Origin: Thermococcus sp. MV5 | GTDB taxonomy: Archaea; Methanobacteriota_B; Thermococci; Thermococcales; Thermococcaceae | Reading direction: 5' to 3' | Assembly (NCBI RefSeq): GCF_012027425.1 | Contig: NZ_SNUE01000003.1 | Location: forward strand, 240,110-304,109 | Length of the DNA stretch: 64,000 nt | Shown: positions 33,965-42,896 of the stretch, one piece after another | How the letters are laid out: each line of letters begins with the position of its first letter | Numbering within the stretch: the first letter of the stretch is position 1 | Made by a program: the position numbers and the translations under genes | Notes under the pieces: generated by a model | What the model saw: only the letters and a program-made list of their open reading frames with translations | Database searches by the model: none | Told to the model about the DNA's origin: nothing

Positions 33965-35485
33965 ATGCTCCCAGAAAGTTTTTTATGGGGAGTCTCTCAG
34001 TGCGGATTTCAATTTGAAATGGGGGATAAGCTAAGGGAAAACATTGATACACGGAGTGACTGGTGGCACTGGGTCAGAGATCCTTGGAATATTGAAAATA
34101 AAATTGTAAGTGGAGATTTGCCAGAGAACGGAATAAACAACTATGAGCTATACGAAAAAGACCACGAAATAGCCAAAGATTTGGGACTAAATGCGTATCG
34201 CATAGGAATCGAATGGAGCAGGATCTTTCCATGTCCAACAACTCACATTCAAGTAGATCACTCTAAAGACAGCTATGGGCTGATAAAAGAAGTCAGGATA
34301 ACCAAAGATATAATAGAGGCTTTAGATGAGGTTGCAAATCATAAAGAGCTGGAATATTATCGTAAAGTTATCCTGAGCTTAAGAGAAAAGGGATTTAAGG
34401 TTATACTGAATTTGCACCACTTCACGAATCCAATTTGGATACACGACCCAATAGTAGTTAGGGAAAGTGGCTTAAAGAGGGGCCCAATGGGATGGGCAAG
34501 CGAAGACACTGTTATTGAGTTTACAAAATTTGCGGCATATATAGCTTACAAATTCGGCGACCTCGTTGATATGTGGAGTACATTTAATGAGCCAATGATA
34601 ATTGTTGACCGCGGTTACTTGGCACACAACTCCGGCTTTCCGCCGGGAATATTTAATCCAGAGCTCGCTAAAAAAGTCGCAACCAACTTAATTGTCGCCC
34701 ATGCAAGAGCTTATGATGTCATTAAAAAATTCGATAAAGTTAAGGCATATGAAGACTCAAAAGAAAGCGCTTCTGTTGGAATAATAAACAACATAATACC
34801 ATTTTATCCATGTAATCCTAACGATTCAAAAGATGTGAAAGCTACTGAAAGGTATGATGCATTTTACAACAGGATGTTTTTGGAAGCCATCAACAATGGA
34901 AAGCTGGACACCCAGATGGATGGGGAAAGCTATGTTGAAGTCAAGCACTTAAAGAGGAATGACTGGCTGGGTGTGAACTACTACACAAGAGATCTCGTGA
35001 GATATAAGGAGCCAAAAGAGGACTCTCCCGTAATCTTTGAGAAAGTTGAAGGATATGGACGTCTTTCGAAGCCAAACTCCATTTCAAAGGATGGACGCCC
35101 AACAAGTGACTTTGGGTGGGAAGTTTATCCAGAGGGCATATATGATGCCATTTTCATAAATATGGACTACAAGAAGCCAATTTATATAACCGAAAATGGA
35201 ATTGCAGATGCAAAAGACATCTTGAGACCATACTACATTGTCTCACACATAGCAGAAATTGAAAGGGCAATCGAGAATGGTGCAGATGTTTATGGGTATC
35301 TGCACTGGGCACTAATGGACAATTATGAATGGGCAAGCGGGTTTAGAATGCGTTTTGGGCTCTATGAAGTAGATTTACAGACTAAAGAGAGGAAACCCAG
35401 AAGGAAAAGTGTGCAGGTCTTCAAAGAAATAATCCAAAACAATGGTGTAAGTGAAAAACTTAGGAAAGAGTTTTTGAAGAATTGA
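33965..35485 (+). CDS. GH1 beta-mannosidase (BmnA-like)
   Basis: A 506-residue family 1 glycosidase. The acid/base lies in STFNEPMII (about residue 210) and the nucleophile in IYITENGIAD (about residue 407). The N-terminal LWGVSQCGFQFEMGDKLREN, then SDWWHWVRDPWNIE and SGDLPENGINNYELYEKDHE, closely match, from memory, Pyrococcus furiosus beta-mannosidase BmnA rather than its beta-glucosidase. No signal peptide, so it acts inside the cell on imported manno-oligosaccharides. ATG 33965 has GAGGTG 6 bases upstream. It opens the mannan locus, with three GH130 genes, ManA and an Opp transporter following. Confidence 0.88.
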   Translation: MLPESFLWGVSQCGFQFEMGDKLRENIDTRSDWWHWVRDPWNIENKIVSGDLPENGINNYELYEKDHEIAKDLGLNAYRIGIEWSRIFPCPTTHIQVDHSKDSYGLIKEVRITKDIIEALDEVANHKELEYYRKVILSLREKGFKVILNLHHFTNPIWIHDPIVVRESGLKRGPMGWASEDTVIEFTKFAAYIAYKFGDLVDMWSTFNEPMIIVDRGYLAHNSGFPPGIFNPELAKKVATNLIVAHARAYDVIKKFDKVKAYEDSKESASVGIINNIIPFYPCNPNDSKDVKATERYDAFYNRMFLEAINNGKLDTQMDGESYVEVKHLKRNDWLGVNYYTRDLVRYKEPKEDSPVIFEKVEGYGRLSKPNSISKDGRPTSDFGWEVYPEGIYDAIFINMDYKKPIYITENGIADAKDILRPYYIVSHIAEIERAIENGADVYGYLHWALMDNYEWASGFRMRFGLYEVDLQTKERKPRRKSVQVFKEIIQNNGVSEKLRKEFLKN

Positions 35486-35621
35486 GCTAATGTATGGCTT
35501 CTTTTTTTACAAACTTTTTTTACAATTAGCTTCATAGGGAAAAATAAACATATATATGTCGAAAAAGCTTATTAAGTAGTAGAAAGCCCAGTATATGAGA
35601 TGAGCCTCAGGAGGGTGCCCT

Positions 35622-36740
35622 ATGGAAGAATTTGTCTTAAGAAATGTCAACGATGTGGCCGCATGGAAGGAATATGTGGACCACCTATACGACAGAGTGA
35701 ATTATGAAGCAGACAAAATTATAGAGGAAAAAATAAAGAAGTGCAAGAACCCCTTTGAAAGGAAGAAAAGCGGCGAAGGAATAGCAACTTTAAAGGCATA
35801 CATAATACCTCCTGATGTATCATTGTGTTCTCCAGAAGGCATTGTTATTCCTATCTCCGTAGTAAGCAATCCAAGTATGAAGATTGAAGGGAAGGATGCA
35901 GTGTTTTATTTACGCGTTGCATCTGTAGGTTCATACTTTGGGAGAACCTTCATAGCAAGGGCTAAAATTTCCCTGAATAATCTAAAGGGAAGAATTCACG
36001 TAAATGCAGATATGTTTGCTCCCAGCGTCATGCCCTACGAGTGTGTGGAAGATGCAAGGGTTGATCCAGAATTCCAAAATGAAGTTTATCACGTGAGGGG
36101 AATATACAGATCAGCCCACTCGGTTTTAAAGCGATTAACGAAATACGGAACAATAGTGCTCACCTTCCGTGGTCACGAAAAGGAAGGAAAATTGGAAAGT
36201 ATTGAAACTGTTCACTTTAACGATGGGGAGAACCTTTTCCTGTTAAGGGACTACAGGGACACGTTCCCCCTCAATAAGGACTACATGATTATAAGGCCGT
36301 TTGTTAAAGAGAAAGAAATGGGTGGAGTGTTTATAGGTCCAAGAGATGGTGCTAGGGTTGACTTCAATGAAATGGACCCTGTCCCGGAGCTCATACCAAA
36401 CTGGAAAGATGAGGCCAAAACTGGTGGTAACATTGCGTTCAAGCTTTCCGCTAATGAATACATCCTCTTATATCATGTAGTTGACTCTCATGGAATTTAC
36501 TATACCTACGCAACACTGTTCAGCAACGATGGAGAGCTGTTGGCTCACAGCACTGTCCCAATATTGGCTCCATCCGTGAGAGAATATTATGGACGCCGTC
36601 CATCTACAATATTTGTATGTGGTGCGGCGCTTCATGAAGATAAAATGCTTATATCTGCCGGGAGAGATGATGAAATAACGACGATATATGAAGTTGAGCT
36701 TGAAAAACTAATGGAACACATGAGATTCTTAAAGGGGTGA
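35622..36740 (+). CDS. GH130-family beta-mannoside phosphorylase-like protein (first)
   Basis: A 372-residue five-bladed propeller protein of the GH130 group. Signs are VEDARVDPEFQN (family form is GxEDPR), GGNIAFKLSANEYILLYH and the final RRPSTIFVCGAALHEDKMLI with SAGRDDEITTIYEVEL. GH130 enzymes cleave beta-mannosides with phosphate to alpha-mannose-1-phosphate. The ED-A-R in place of EDPR and the poor conservation of the phosphate-binding region make the activity of this member less certain; it may have another mannoside substrate or be a hydrolase. The N-terminal 50 residues are an extra helical part. SD GGAGGG at 35610-35615. Coupled to the next GH130 gene. Confidence 0.75.
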   Translation: MEEFVLRNVNDVAAWKEYVDHLYDRVNYEADKIIEEKIKKCKNPFERKKSGEGIATLKAYIIPPDVSLCSPEGIVIPISVVSNPSMKIEGKDAVFYLRVASVGSYFGRTFIARAKISLNNLKGRIHVNADMFAPSVMPYECVEDARVDPEFQNEVYHVRGIYRSAHSVLKRLTKYGTIVLTFRGHEKEGKLESIETVHFNDGENLFLLRDYRDTFPLNKDYMIIRPFVKEKEMGGVFIGPRDGARVDFNEMDPVPELIPNWKDEAKTGGNIAFKLSANEYILLYHVVDSHGIYYTYATLFSNDGELLAHSTVPILAPSVREYYGRRPSTIFVCGAALHEDKMLISAGRDDEITTIYEVELEKLMEHMRFLKG

Positions 36741-36745
36741 CTCCT

Positions 36746-37867
36746 GTGAACCCCGAACTAATTAAACTCTACAAAGAAGTTTTCGAGGGGAAAATCCGGA
36801 AAAGACTTATTTTGGACGAAAAAGATGGTGTCGTCTTCAATCCCGGGGCATATAGGAGTGAAGATGACAGATACTATTTATATGCAAGAACATCAACTCA
36901 CCACGTAAACTATACATCATGGATACGCCTTTATGAATCAAACGATGGTATCAACTTTAAAAAGACAAAAGAGTTTTTTATGTATCCTCCATACACAATT
37001 CAGGAGTATCTCTACGGATTTGAGGACGATAGGTGCTCAAAAATCGGGGAATGGTGGGTTCACACACACTCAACCCTGCTTGCTAGGGATACGAGAACCC
37101 CTTCGAGAAAAAACTACAGTGATTACATAGGAATCTCATTGGGAAAGCAGCCCGATGAAGCAGTGTTCATCGGAATAGTTGACATACAAGATGACAAAAA
37201 CTCTGCCTTGATTGAAGGTTTGCCTTGGCTGATTCATAGGCCATTAAACTGGAGCCAGCCACCAGCAATTTGGTACGGTGATTTCAGCAAAGGATTTGAG
37301 CAATCTCAAGAATTCTACCATAAAGTAAAGGACGGAGGCTATCCCTACGAGAGCCTTATAAGGATAGCCCCTCCAGAAAACAACAGAGTTTTGCTGGCTC
37401 CACTTAAAGAATGGGGAGTCTTCAAGATTGGACTCGGAGCCCAACCTGTATACATTGGAAATTCAAGATATCTCTTTACAATCCACGTGAGGAGTGTTCC
37501 CTACCAGTACTGGCTTACGGCCGGAATTCTAAGGGTCAAAAAAGAACCAAAGCTTGAAAAGCTCCTTCCATTCCCGCTGTGCCTCCCGGAGACACCCTGG
37601 GAGATAATAGGAGATGTTCCAAAGGTATGCTTTATATGCGGAGCAACAATTGTCGATGGAACTTTTGAGGGGTGGTACGGAGCGGCGGATACAAGGGTCA
37701 TGAAGTTTGAGATTGACATTGATTATCTGCTTTCAGCAATTGACAAGTACGGGATTGAGGAAGGGGAAATAGAGGAGAGCGTTAGAACCTACGTAAAACA
37801 AAATGAAGAAAGAATAAGAGAGAATAAACTCGTGGATCAAGAGTGGCTTACGAGTCTTTCTCCATAA
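36746..37867 (+). CDS. GH130-family beta-mannoside phosphorylase-like protein (second)
   Basis: A 373-residue GH130-type propeller. It has VVFNPGAYRSEDDRYYLYAR (first blade), GFEDDRCSKIGEWWV, LAPLKEWGVFKIGLGAQPVY and the late VCFICGATIVDGTFEGWYGA followed by ADTRVMKFEID. It belongs to the uncharacterised part of the family and differs strongly from the other two copies in this locus. The start is uncertain: GTG 36746 has GGGGTG at 36734-36739; GTG 36737 would overlap the upstream stop. Cytoplasmic. It ends 4 bases from the convergent mannose-6-phosphate isomerase gene. Confidence 0.75.
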   Translation: MNPELIKLYKEVFEGKIRKRLILDEKDGVVFNPGAYRSEDDRYYLYARTSTHHVNYTSWIRLYESNDGINFKKTKEFFMYPPYTIQEYLYGFEDDRCSKIGEWWVHTHSTLLARDTRTPSRKNYSDYIGISLGKQPDEAVFIGIVDIQDDKNSALIEGLPWLIHRPLNWSQPPAIWYGDFSKGFEQSQEFYHKVKDGGYPYESLIRIAPPENNRVLLAPLKEWGVFKIGLGAQPVYIGNSRYLFTIHVRSVPYQYWLTAGILRVKKEPKLEKLLPFPLCLPETPWEIIGDVPKVCFICGATIVDGTFEGWYGAADTRVMKFEIDIDYLLSAIDKYGIEEGEIEESVRTYVKQNEERIRENKLVDQEWLTSLSP

Positions 37868-37871
37868 TTCT

Positions 37872-38714
37872 TCATTTTGCACTTATGAGGAATATCTCAG
37901 CGTCTCTTCCTCTAATTTTGAATTTCTCTGTGGATGCTGGCACAAGGACGCTCTCTCCCTCTTTCATTTGGATTTCTTCTTGTTTTCCTGCCACTTTTGC
38001 CTTCCCGTGAGTGCATACGAGAATCCTAAAGCTGTCTGTTGAAAACTCCTTGGAGTTATTTATTTGGTGGTACTCTATCTTAAACAAATCGGCATTCAGT
38101 GGCTTTTCCTTTATTGAACCTGTAAGAAGCTCGCTTAAGTCTCTTTTCCTTATTACCTGCAAGGCTTTATCTAAATGCAATTCTCTGCCTCTTCCGAAGT
38201 CATGCACCCTGTATGTTATGTTTGAATTTGCTGATACCTCAAGAACTTTTGTTTCTTTACCTAAAGCATGGAGCGTTCCCGCAGGTATGTTTATGCTATC
38301 TAATCTTTTAACGTTTACTTTGTACATCTTTTTGATCACATCTCCGCTTAACTCTTCGTAACTTATGCTGCCCCTAAATCCAAGATAAACGAATCCTTCA
38401 TCAGATAAAACGATCCATGCCTCATCTTTTCCATGGTCTTTTTCCCCCAATCTTCTGGTGTCTTCTTCCGATGGATGCACCTGGACGCTTAAAGTTTCTC
38501 TGGGATCGATGATCTTGATCAGGAGAGGAAAATAGGAGTATCTCAAGCTGCCCAAGATTTCTTCTTTGTGCTCTTCAAGCAAAGAAATGAAGTCGCACTC
38601 TTCATCCTTTACTTTGACAATGGATGGATTGTACGGATGTGCTGAAAATATCCATGTCTCAGTGCCCCACACTTTTTTTACGACATCCCCGGAATGCTTT
38701 ATGAACTCAAACAT
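37872..38714 (-). CDS. manA: Mannose-6-phosphate isomerase, class I-like (ManA)
   Basis: A 280-residue cupin isomerase that interconverts mannose-6-phosphate and fructose-6-phosphate. Zinc-site and core motifs are WGTETWIFSAHP near the N-terminus, SVQVHPSEEDTRR (about 95), KDEAWIVL, the loop IPAGTLHALG and the final cupin ESVLVPAS. The length matches short prokaryotic ManA proteins. ATG 38714 gives a normal N-terminus; the longer in-frame reading to 38900 crosses the promoter and start of the divergent GH130 gene and is rejected. It completes the path from GH130-released mannose-1-phosphate through phosphomannomutase to glycolysis, beside the bifunctional ManC. Confidence 0.88.
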   Translation of the reverse strand: MFEFIKHSGDVVKKVWGTETWIFSAHPYNPSIVKVKDEECDFISLLEEHKEEILGSLRYSYFPLLIKIIDPRETLSVQVHPSEEDTRRLGEKDHGKDEAWIVLSDEGFVYLGFRGSISYEELSGDVIKKMYKVNVKRLDSINIPAGTLHALGKETKVLEVSANSNITYRVHDFGRGRELHLDKALQVIRKRDLSELLTGSIKEKPLNADLFKIEYHQINNSKEFSTDSFRILVCTHGKAKVAGKQEEIQMKEGESVLVPASTEKFKIRGRDAEIFLISAK

Positions 38715-38783
38715 CCTGTCCACCAAAAGTTTTATAAAATATTGGCTTATATAGATTTCGATTTCCCGTAAGGGGGTGAGAGA
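38715..38783. promoter_or_regulatory. Divergent promoter between manA and third GH130 gene
   Basis: A 69-base spacer between back-to-back genes. TTTTATAAAATATT at about 38730-38743 is TATA-like in both directions, and GGCTTATATAGA at 38744-38754 is a second TATA candidate for the plus strand. GGGGGTGAG at 38772-38780 is the ribosome site of the GH130 gene, whose start is GTG 38784. The two promoters must share almost the same DNA, so one regulator could control both genes. Confidence 0.4.
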
Positions 38784-39815
38784 GTGCTTATATATGATGT
38801 ACCGGAGCTGAAAAGAGAAAACAAAGTGGTGGATATTATAAGACGAGTTGGGGTGATAAGCGGAAAAAACGTGCATCTGACGAACTTCCCCATTGATCAT
38901 CCAACGACAATATTTAACCCTGGTCTTCTAATAGAAGAAGATGTCCTTGAAGTCTATGGGAGGATAACAGTTGGGTATTATATGCACCCGTATGCAAGTG
39001 CAATTGCAAAGTTCCAAATACCCCTAGATGACCTCCAGGGAGACCTTTCTAATAATGTCTATTCAGGAGAGCTGGCTGTGATTCCAGATACCGAGCATGA
39101 CATGTGGGGAGTTGAAGATCCGAGAGCCACAGTTGTTAATGGTAGGAAAGTGCTTGTCTATTGCGGACTAACGAGGGATTTCCACAATCCGTCGGTAAAG
39201 TACTTCAGAAACATGCCCACTGTAGCAATCTACGAAAATGGAGAATGGAGAAAAGTTGGACAGTTTAGGTTGAAGGGAGCAAAAATCTTTGGAGATAAGG
39301 ATGCATTTCTTGTGGAGATGAATGGACTAAAGCTATTCCAGAGGCCTACTATGGAGCATGAAGGGAAGGTTAAAGACCTCTGTGTAATAAGTAAAGTTCC
39401 AGAGAATGCTTTGGAATCCTCAACACCTAAGGAAATAGAGACTTATGATGGAATCGTCCCGATTGACAAAGAAAAGTTTGAGCACAAAATTGGATGGGGA
39501 ACACCACCACTCAAGATTGGAAAGGAATACTTGCTGTTCCTCCATGCAGCCGGTTTGGAAGATGCGGTTTACAGGGCTTTTGCTGTTCTCATGGACGAAG
39601 GCGGTAAGATTACTGCAGTCACACCATATTATATCATGGCGCCTAGAGAACCCTATGAGAAATATGGAGACAGGCCGCATGTGGTATTTCCAAGCGGCAT
39701 AGGGCTTCTGGACGATGAAGTCATAGTTGTATATGGGGCAGCGGACAGCTTTATAGGAATTGGAAAGGTGGATCTGAGTGAAATTATGTCTATTCTTGAT
39801 TCCAACAGGATTTAA
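38784..39815 (+). CDS. GH130-family beta-mannoside phosphorylase (third, canonical)
   Basis: A 343-residue protein with the textbook GH130 pattern: FNPGLLIEED, GVEDPRATVVNGRKVLVYCG, the phosphate/sugar loop IGWGTPPLKIGKEYLLFLHA and the end GDRPHVVFPSGIGLLDDEVI with VYGAADSFIGIGKVDL. This is the form of characterised mannosyl phosphorylases and is the best candidate in the locus for making alpha-mannose-1-phosphate from beta-1,4-manno-oligosaccharides. Substrate length preference cannot be told. The start is GTG with GGGGGTGAG. It is convergent with the transporter operon and 5 bases from its last gene. Confidence 0.85.
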   Translation: MLIYDVPELKRENKVVDIIRRVGVISGKNVHLTNFPIDHPTTIFNPGLLIEEDVLEVYGRITVGYYMHPYASAIAKFQIPLDDLQGDLSNNVYSGELAVIPDTEHDMWGVEDPRATVVNGRKVLVYCGLTRDFHNPSVKYFRNMPTVAIYENGEWRKVGQFRLKGAKIFGDKDAFLVEMNGLKLFQRPTMEHEGKVKDLCVISKVPENALESSTPKEIETYDGIVPIDKEKFEHKIGWGTPPLKIGKEYLLFLHAAGLEDAVYRAFAVLMDEGGKITAVTPYYIMAPREPYEKYGDRPHVVFPSGIGLLDDEVIVVYGAADSFIGIGKVDLSEIMSILDSNRI

Positions 39816-39820
39816 TTTCT

Positions 39821-40015
39821 CTATTTTTTAATTTCCACAGTTTCGCGATATTTGAAAATTTCCTTTAATGCCAGAATAAGAACAATGCTCGTCATTATAA
39901 TGGAGATTATTAGGACGTAAAACTCCACCGAACTCGGTTTTAAATAAATAAGAGAATATACTGCCAAAATAAGCAAAAAGACTGCAGTTCCAAAATAACG
40001 GACTGCAACTTCCAT
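39821..40015 (-). CDS. Small two-helix membrane protein in transporter operon
   Basis: A 64-residue protein with two clear hydrophobic segments, YFGTAVFLLILAVYSLIYL (about 7-25) and FYVLIISIIMTSIVLILAL (about 32-50), and a basic/acidic tail. It begins one base after the stop of the Opp ATPase, so it is the last cistron of the operon. It may help assemble or stabilise the transporter; no family is recognised. Hydrophobic pattern, position and in-frame coupling support it as a real gene, although it is small. Confidence 0.6.
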   Translation of the reverse strand: MEVAVRYFGTAVFLLILAVYSLIYLKPSSVEFYVLIISIIMTSIVLILALKEIFKYRETVEIKK

Positions 40016-41038
40016 CTATGCTCCCCTCAGTTCCCATTCCGGTAAATCTTTGGCTCTATGGCACGCTACAAAATGGTCACCATCTACCTTCTCTAGCCTT
40101 GGTTTCTCCTTCCAGCATCTTTCTGTGGCAAATGGACATAATGGGGCATATTTGCATCCCTTAATCGCGGCTATTTCAGTTTCCCACACCTCTTCAGGCT
40201 TATTGTATTTCAAGAGGAACTTGGCTTTCTTCCTTGATAATTCTGGGTCAGTTACGGGGGATGCCAATATCAAAGCCCTCGTGTATGGGTGCATCGGATT
40301 ACCTAGTACTTTCTCTGCTGGAGCAATTTCAATCATTGCCCCTCTACACAGCACTGCTATTCTCCCTCCATCGTGGGAGAAATAGCGTGCAACTCCAATA
40401 TCGTGTGATATCATGATCATGGTAACGTTCATCTTTTCGTTCAGTTCATGCAGAAGCTCCACTATTGCCGCTCTAAAGGATGTGTCAACCATGCTGACTA
40501 TCTCATCGGCAAATATAACCTCCGGGTCGGGAATCATGGCCCTTGCTATTGCTAAACGCTGCATTCCTCCTCCCGAAAGGTGCCTTGGATATTTGTTAAA
40601 GAAGTATTCCGGCGGAACCAATCCAACCATCTTGAGAAGTCTTGAAACTTCTTCCTTGAGATTCTCTGGATTTTTGTGCTTTCTTAAGGGATCAGCAAGT
40701 ATACTAAATATAGTTCTTGAATGATTTAGGGAGGTGTAGGGGTTCTGGTGAATATATTGGACTTTAGGCCGCAGCTTTCTGAATTCCTCTTTACTAATTT
40801 CGGACAGATCTTTTCCCAACCAGAAGACTTTTCCTAAAGTTGGTTCTTCAAGACCAGCAGCAATTCTCGCTAGGGTTGTCTTTCCTGAGCCACTTTCACC
40901 TATTATGGATAATCTCTCCCCCCTAGGCACCTCAAGCGTTATATCATCCAAGGCAGTAAACAAAAACTTTTTACCGAACAATTTCCGCTTCTTGAAGATT
41001 TTAGTAACGTTTTTTAGTGAAATAACATGTGATGGCAT
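40016..41038 (-). CDS. Opp-type ABC transporter ATPase (OppF-like)
   Basis: A 340-residue ATPase of the oligopeptide/oligosaccharide transporter group. It shows Walker A GESGSGKTT, signature LSGGGMQRLAIARAM, Walker B region VIFADEIVSMVD and H-loop MISHDIG. The C-terminal cluster CKYAPLCPFATERC then CH is the cysteine motif of Opp/Dpp ATPases, which may bind an iron-sulfur cluster. After the catalytic Glu the usual Pro is Ile (DEI rather than DEP), a mild variant. In Thermococcales and Thermotoga such transporters often carry beta-linked oligosaccharides; the mannan genes next to it point to manno-oligosaccharides. Confidence 0.9.
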   Translation of the reverse strand: MPSHVISLKNVTKIFKKRKLFGKKFLFTALDDITLEVPRGERLSIIGESGSGKTTLARIAAGLEEPTLGKVFWLGKDLSEISKEEFRKLRPKVQYIHQNPYTSLNHSRTIFSILADPLRKHKNPENLKEEVSRLLKMVGLVPPEYFFNKYPRHLSGGGMQRLAIARAMIPDPEVIFADEIVSMVDTSFRAAIVELLHELNEKMNVTMIMISHDIGVARYFSHDGGRIAVLCRGAMIEIAPAEKVLGNPMHPYTRALILASPVTDPELSRKKAKFLLKYNKPEEVWETEIAAIKGCKYAPLCPFATERCWKEKPRLEKVDGDHFVACHRAKDLPEWELRGA

Positions 41039-41050
41039 GCTTCTTCCCCC

Positions 41051-42025
41051 CTACATGTACAGCCAGCATTTAACAAAATGTCCTGGTTTTACTTCCACCC
41101 TTGGTGGCTTCTCCCTTTTACATCTCTCTGTGGCATAGGGGCATCTTGGGTGAAAAACACATCCCGATGGAGGATTTAAAAGGCTTGGAGGTTCTCCCGG
41201 TATTGGTTTTATTTTTTCTATTTCACCTACGGTTGATAGAAGGGAATCTATAAGTGCCTGGGTATAAGGGTGGTATGGACTCTTGACTATTGTATTCATA
41301 TCACCTTTTTCGATCATGTTCCCTCCATATACTACCCCCATATAATTGGCAAGTTCGGCAGCCACAGGCAAGTCGTGAGTGACGAATATCACACTTATTC
41401 CTGTTTTCCTGTGAACGTCCTTAAGCACATTTATTATACGCGCTTGGGTCAATACATCAAGAGCTGATGTTGGTTCGTCCAGTATAAGCAAGTTTGGTTC
41501 AAATAGAAGGGAGAGAGCTATCAAAACTCTTTGCCTCATTCCTCCTGAAAGCTCGTGGGGGTACGACTTAAGTACTCTCTGGGCGTTCAGTCCTACTAAC
41601 TCCAGCAGCTTATTTGCTCTCTCTTGAATTTCCTCTTTAGACCATTTGACATTATGATCCTCAACTGTATCAACAAAGTGTTCAAAAACCGAGATTGTTG
41701 GATTGAGTGCGTTTTGCACTGCTTGGGCAACTATTGCAATTTCCTTCCATCTTAGTTCTCTTAGTTTATCCTTATCCAACTTCAACAGGTCAATCCCTTC
41801 CTTGTATATTGCTTTTCCTGACAATATTCTTCCATTTGGTGGCAGGGTTCTTGTTATTGCTTCAAGTATTGTGGATTTACCGGAGGCAGATTCACCGACT
41901 ATTGCCATTACGCTTCCTTCAGGTATTTCAAAGTTTATGTCAATGGCAGCTTTTATTGTGCCTTCCCTTACCATGTATACTGCATTTAAGTCTTCAACCT
42001 TGAGAATGTATTTTTCTTCACTCAT
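41051..42025 (-). CDS. Opp-type ABC transporter ATPase (OppD-like)
   Basis: The second ATPase, 324 residues. Walker A GESASGKST, signature LSGGMRQRVLIAL, Walker B LLILDEPTSALD and H-loop FVTHDL are all canonical. The C-terminal Opp cysteine motif reads CVFHPRCPYATERCKRE and ends at a Cys in FVKCW. It pairs with the OppF-like subunit, whose gene starts 12 bases downstream. The start overlaps the end of the oppC-like gene by 8 bases, so the operon is read as one unit. Confidence 0.92.
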   Translation of the reverse strand: MSEEKYILKVEDLNAVYMVREGTIKAAIDINFEIPEGSVMAIVGESASGKSTILEAITRTLPPNGRILSGKAIYKEGIDLLKLDKDKLRELRWKEIAIVAQAVQNALNPTISVFEHFVDTVEDHNVKWSKEEIQERANKLLELVGLNAQRVLKSYPHELSGGMRQRVLIALSLLFEPNLLILDEPTSALDVLTQARIINVLKDVHRKTGISVIFVTHDLPVAAELANYMGVVYGGNMIEKGDMNTIVKSPYHPYTQALIDSLLSTVGEIEKIKPIPGEPPSLLNPPSGCVFHPRCPYATERCKREKPPRVEVKPGHFVKCWLYM

Positions 42026-42896
42026 ATGTCCTCAACCTCGGATTGAATGTCTCTTCTACTCCATAGGAGATCAGGACGAAGCCAGATAGTAGAAGTATCA
42101 TAAAGGTTAGTATTGCCACAGGATAGAATGCTGCATATGGAACATATAGTGCTCCCGATTGATAAATCGCTATATTCAGCATAACTCCCCAATGTGTTGG
42201 ATTGAACCTTAACAGTCCCAAGAACATTAACCCCTGACTTGCTCCGAAGGATGCTCTTACCATGTTAACAAATTGGATGAAGATATATGGAACTAGGTGA
42301 GGCATCAGCTCCTTGAATATTATGTGGAATCTTCCTAATTCTAAAAGTTCAGCTGCTTCGACGAATTCCATTGATCTAAGGGAGAGAACTTGGGCGGCTA
42401 TTGTTTTAGCAGGTTGTGCCCAGAGCCACATTGCAATTATAAAGGATAATAAAATTATATTGGCTTCTCTGAAGAAAGCAGCCATTAGGAGCAATGCCGG
42501 AAAGGAGGGTATCGTCATAAAGATATCAATTATGCCATTCAATAGTCTCCCGGGCATGCCTCCTATGTATCCTGCAGCTATACCAATGCTTGTTGCTAGT
42601 ATTGTCCCAATCATAGCCGGTAAAAACGTGACGACCAGAACAACCCTTGTCCCGGCAACCAGCTGTCTGAAGACGTCAACTCCAAAGTAATCCGTACCAA
42701 AGGGATGTTCCCACGAAGGAGGGAGAAATCTATTTGAGAAGTCACTTTCCATATTCAGGGGCCATATGGTTGGGCCGATTATTGCAAGTACCAGAAAGAA
42801 GGTCAATATCAAAAGTCCTGCAAGTGCCTTTTTATTCTTAAGCATTGGCCTTATATACGTGTCGTAAGTCAATTTAACGTTTTCCACAGCGCTCAT
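42018..42896 (-). CDS. Opp-type ABC transporter permease (OppC-like)
   Basis: A 292-residue permease. It has an N-terminal membrane helix (GLLILTFFLVLAIIGPTIWP), a FGTDYFGVDVFRQLVAGTR segment typical of OppC/DppC and five further helices. The EAA-type cytoplasmic loop reads EFVEAAELLELGRFHIIFKE. The start overlaps the oppB-like stop by 4 bases. It forms the channel with OppB. Confidence 0.92.
   Translation of the reverse strand: MSAVENVKLTYDTYIRPMLKNKKALAGLLILTFFLVLAIIGPTIWPLNMESDFSNRFLPPSWEHPFGTDYFGVDVFRQLVAGTRVVLVVTFLPAMIGTILATSIGIAAGYIGGMPGRLLNGIIDIFMTIPSFPALLLMAAFFREANIILLSFIIAMWLWAQPAKTIAAQVLSLRSMEFVEAAELLELGRFHIIFKELMPHLVPYIFIQFVNMVRASFGASQGLMFLGLLRFNPTHWGVMLNIAIYQSGALYVPYAAFYPVAILTFMILLLSGFVLISYGVEETFNPRLRTYE

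Noticed and set aside
38715..38900. N-terminal extension of the mannose-6-phosphate isomerase
   Set aside because: It crosses a promoter region and the divergent GH130 start, and the product would have an unmatched N-terminus.
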